Below are positions 5,901 to 7,417 of a stretch of 7,417 bases of DNA, piece by piece (within the stretch, counting starts at the first letter, position 1; each line of letters begins with the position of its first letter). The notes beneath the pieces are model-generated. The model did no database searches, was not told the origin of the DNA, and worked only from the letters and a program-made list of their open reading frames with translations. This DNA comes from Leptospiraceae bacterium (lineage in GTDB: Bacteria > Spirochaetota > Leptospiria > Turneriellales > Turneriellaceae). The stretch is from contig JANWWX010000061.1 of the NCBI GenBank assembly GCA_025057195.1, positions 1 to 7,417 on the forward strand, in the 5' to 3' direction. Both the position numbers and the translations under genes were made by a program.

Positions 5901-6829
5901 AAAAGCAGCCGAAAAAAAAGGAGTGTTATTGCAAAAAGAAGCCTTTTCAGCCAACGCAGCGGATGGCCCACAAATAAAATTTTTAGTAAAAGTGTGGCAT
6001 CGCGGAAGAGAAAGCAAGGGGTCAAAAAAACGGCAAAACCTGCGAAAACCAACGCGGCTTTCACGTCTATCCATAAGGCCATGGTTGCCACGTACATGGC
6101 CAATTGTGCCACCGGAAAAATAAAATGGCGGGAAGTGAGCCAAAACGGGAAACGCTTCTCTTTTTTCCATAACCGCAAGGCCAAAAAAAGATCAGAAACA
6201 CCCGAAAGCCAGGGATAGTCTTTGGCAGCGATGGCTTTGCTGCGGCAGGATATGCGTTCAGCGGGCAACGTGGTTTTGCCTACCAAAAGCCGATGGTAAA
6301 ATTTTAACTTGCTAAATGGGCGATCCGAAAAGGGTGGCAAAAGGCGGTGGTTGAAACTGCAAAGCACATCCTGGGGCTTGTGCGCACCAAGGTAGTTGCG
6401 AAAATCGGTGGCAGCGCAGCGCCAGGCAAAACGCCACAACGGTTCGTTTTTATCCCGCACGCACCGCTGCGGCCAAAAGAGCACCAGTGGGAAGCGCTGG
6501 CCATAACCCAAAAGCAGCCACAGATCTTGTGGATGCAATAAAACGCGGTAATCGCAAAGGACTGTGGAGACCGACTTGCTGCCTGCCAACTCCACTGCCT
6601 GTGCTCCGATATCGAGTGCCTGCCGGCGGGTGAAGCGCAGGTTTTCTTGCGGCCAAGCCCAGTTGCTCAACCGCAGCGGGCGGTCATAAAAAATAACAGC
6701 GTGGAGCGGGACTGTGCTTTTGGCCACCACCCGCGCAAGTATCCCGATGTTGTGGCGGTCTGCGGGAGTATCGTCGCCTGCGAAATACCATATTTCTAAG
6801 CTGCCCTCGGCGTTGCGGCCATCGCTCAT
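5885..6829 (-). CDS. Putative GT2-like glycosyltransferase with C-terminal membrane segments
   Basis: The 314-residue protein is not clearly recognisable, but its layout resembles family 2 glycosyltransferases. Residues 28-49 (IGILARVVAKSTVPLHAVIF) look like the first Rossmann-like unit. Residues 69-107 read like the 'A-L-x-x-A ... D-D-D ... P-D-x-L-x-x-L' stretch, with CDYRVLLHPQDLWLLL at 92-107. SGVSDLFLALRLWKKEKRF (209-227) resembles the 'G-x-E-D-x-D-L-x-x-R' acceptor motif with Ser in place of Glu. The metal-binding DxD is degenerate (only D93), so catalysis is uncertain. Three hydrophobic segments follow at about 235-254, 258-275 and 296-313, so it is membrane-bound. The ATG at 6829 overlaps the lgt stop as ATGA, indicating translational coupling with Lgt and suggesting an envelope role. 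Confidence in the gene is high, in the function low. Confidence 0.6.
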   Translation of the reverse strand: MSDGRNAEGSLEIWYFAGDDTPADRHNIGILARVVAKSTVPLHAVIFYDRPLRLSNWAWPQENLRFTRRQALDIGAQAVELAGSKSVSTVLCDYRVLLHPQDLWLLLGYGQRFPLVLFWPQRCVRDKNEPLWRFAWRCAATDFRNYLGAHKPQDVLCSFNHRLLPPFSDRPFSKLKFYHRLLVGKTTLPAERISCRSKAIAAKDYPWLSGVSDLFLALRLWKKEKRFPFWLTSRHFIFPVAQLAMYVATMALWIDVKAALVFAGFAVFLTPCFLFRDATLLLKILFVGHPLRWLKRLLFAITLLFFRLLFYFVG

Positions 6830-7417
6830 GCGGTTTTGGCACGGACAAGATCCGGCCTAACGAGGGCAACCACGGCATAGCCGAGCGACAGCGCCATGAG
6901 GATTAGGGAAATAAACTGTGCTTGCGAGACACCAAAGACATCGCGCGGGTTGAGCCGGATAAACTCAATCAGAAACCGGAAAAGCGCGTGCAAAAAGAGG
7001 TAAAGGAAAAATTTGGAACCCAAAGGCCAGGATTTTTTGCGCACAGCCCAGAGGAAAAGGAAGCACAAAAAAGAAAATGCCGCCTCAAAAAAAGGGGTAT
7101 TGATTGCCGTCGCATTGGGATTGCCGCCACCATATTTAGCCAGCCAATCGGACCAGCTGGCAGCGCCGTTGGGAAAGGCCATGCAGAAAGGAGCGGGCCA
7201 GTTCATCGTGCATAGCTCTCCATAGCAGCCGTCACCCGAAAGGATGCAACCGGTGCGGCCAAAGACATAGCCCAAAGCCAGCATCGGTGTCAAAACATCG
7301 ACGCCAAAAAGGATGTTCACTTTGTGCCTCCACAGGATGAAAATAATCAGCGCACTTGCCAAAATAAAGCCACCGTACCATGTCAGGCCGGCACCCGAAA
7401 AAAGATGTGAGAAAATA
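6826..7417 (-). CDS. lgt: Prolipoprotein diacylglyceryl transferase, 5' end outside window
   Basis: Lgt moves a diacylglyceryl group from phosphatidylglycerol to the lipobox cysteine of prolipoproteins at the inner membrane. The open frame runs off the window edge; the TTG at 7360-7362 is internal. Visible are the GAGLTWYGGFI segment (about 7363-7395), which corresponds to the HGGL region of E. coli Lgt with Tyr replacing His103, and GRTGC near 7257-7243, whose Arg corresponds to Arg143. LSGDG follows, and FRFLIEF (about 6981-6961) holds the equivalents of Arg239 and Glu243. Several hydrophobic membrane segments are present. Differences from E. coli are Cys for Asn146, Asp for Glu151, and NTPFFE in place of the usual HPxQLYE. 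It belongs to the Lgt family, though a divergent paralogue cannot be excluded. It lies upstream of, and overlaps, the GT2-like gene. Confidence 0.85.
   Translation of the reverse strand, partial: IFSHLFSGAGLTWYGGFILASALIIFILWRHKVNILFGVDVLTPMLALGYVFGRTGCILSGDGCYGELCTMNWPAPFCMAFPNGAASWSDWLAKYGGGNPNATAINTPFFEAAFSFLCFLFLWAVRKKSWPLGSKFFLYLFLHALFRFLIEFIRLNPRDVFGVSQAQFISLILMALSLGYAVVALVRPDLVRAKTA

Noticed and set aside
5886..5920. Direct repeat CAGCCGA (5886-5892, 5906-5912) with A-runs, as a terminator
   Set aside because: The copies are direct, not inverted, so no hairpin forms. The A-runs encode Phe/Leu codons of the minus-strand gene's C-terminus.

Overview
The window is ordinary-looking bacterial chromosome of moderate GC content (roughly 50-55% by eye), densely packed with genes on both strands. 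It holds eight protein genes, two of them cut by the window edges. I see no RNA gene, insertion sequence, CRISPR array or phage gene. The adjacency proA-nadD, the diderm features (an outer-membrane beta-barrel, a PpiD-like envelope chaperone, Lgt) and the hypothetical genes are compatible with a spirochaete of the Leptospirales (a Turneriella- or Leptonema-like genome). That assignment is inference from gene order and style, not from a marker gene.

Layout. Positions 1-661 (+) carry the 3' part of a small outer-membrane beta-barrel protein. Its stop codon lies inside a perfect 18-bp tandem duplication. Positions 662-790 are a gap with a strong GC-rich palindrome and hairpin. Positions 791-1555 (+) encode an unrecognised protein with a hydrophobic C-terminal half, whose 5' end is doubtful and may be frameshifted. 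It is coupled through a TGATG junction to an ArsR-type regulator fused to a SAM-dependent methyltransferase (1555-2397). That gene converges, with overlapping stop codons, on a minus-strand pair read from 4006 down to 2394: a PpiD/SurA-N-like membrane-anchored chaperone without a recognisable parvulin domain, then a tiny membrane-anchored monohaem cytochrome c. A 53-bp divergent gap separates the chaperone from proA (4060-5319, +). proA is followed by nadD (5316-5900), which has no ATG, GTG or TTG in the right place and appears to start at a CTG overlapping the proA stop. nadD converges with a 16-bp overlap on the minus-strand pair lgt (partial, 7417-6826) and a GT2-like membrane protein (6829-5885), joined by an ATGA overlap.

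Functionally, the window mixes core metabolism (proline synthesis, NAD synthesis), lipoprotein maturation (Lgt), envelope protein folding, and a sensor/methyltransferase of unknown target. The points most worth checking are the CTG start of nadD, the disturbed 5' end of the gene at 791, the chaperone-cytochrome pair, and the hairpin and tandem repeat between 655 and 760. I did not find convincing evidence of a wholly new multi-gene system.
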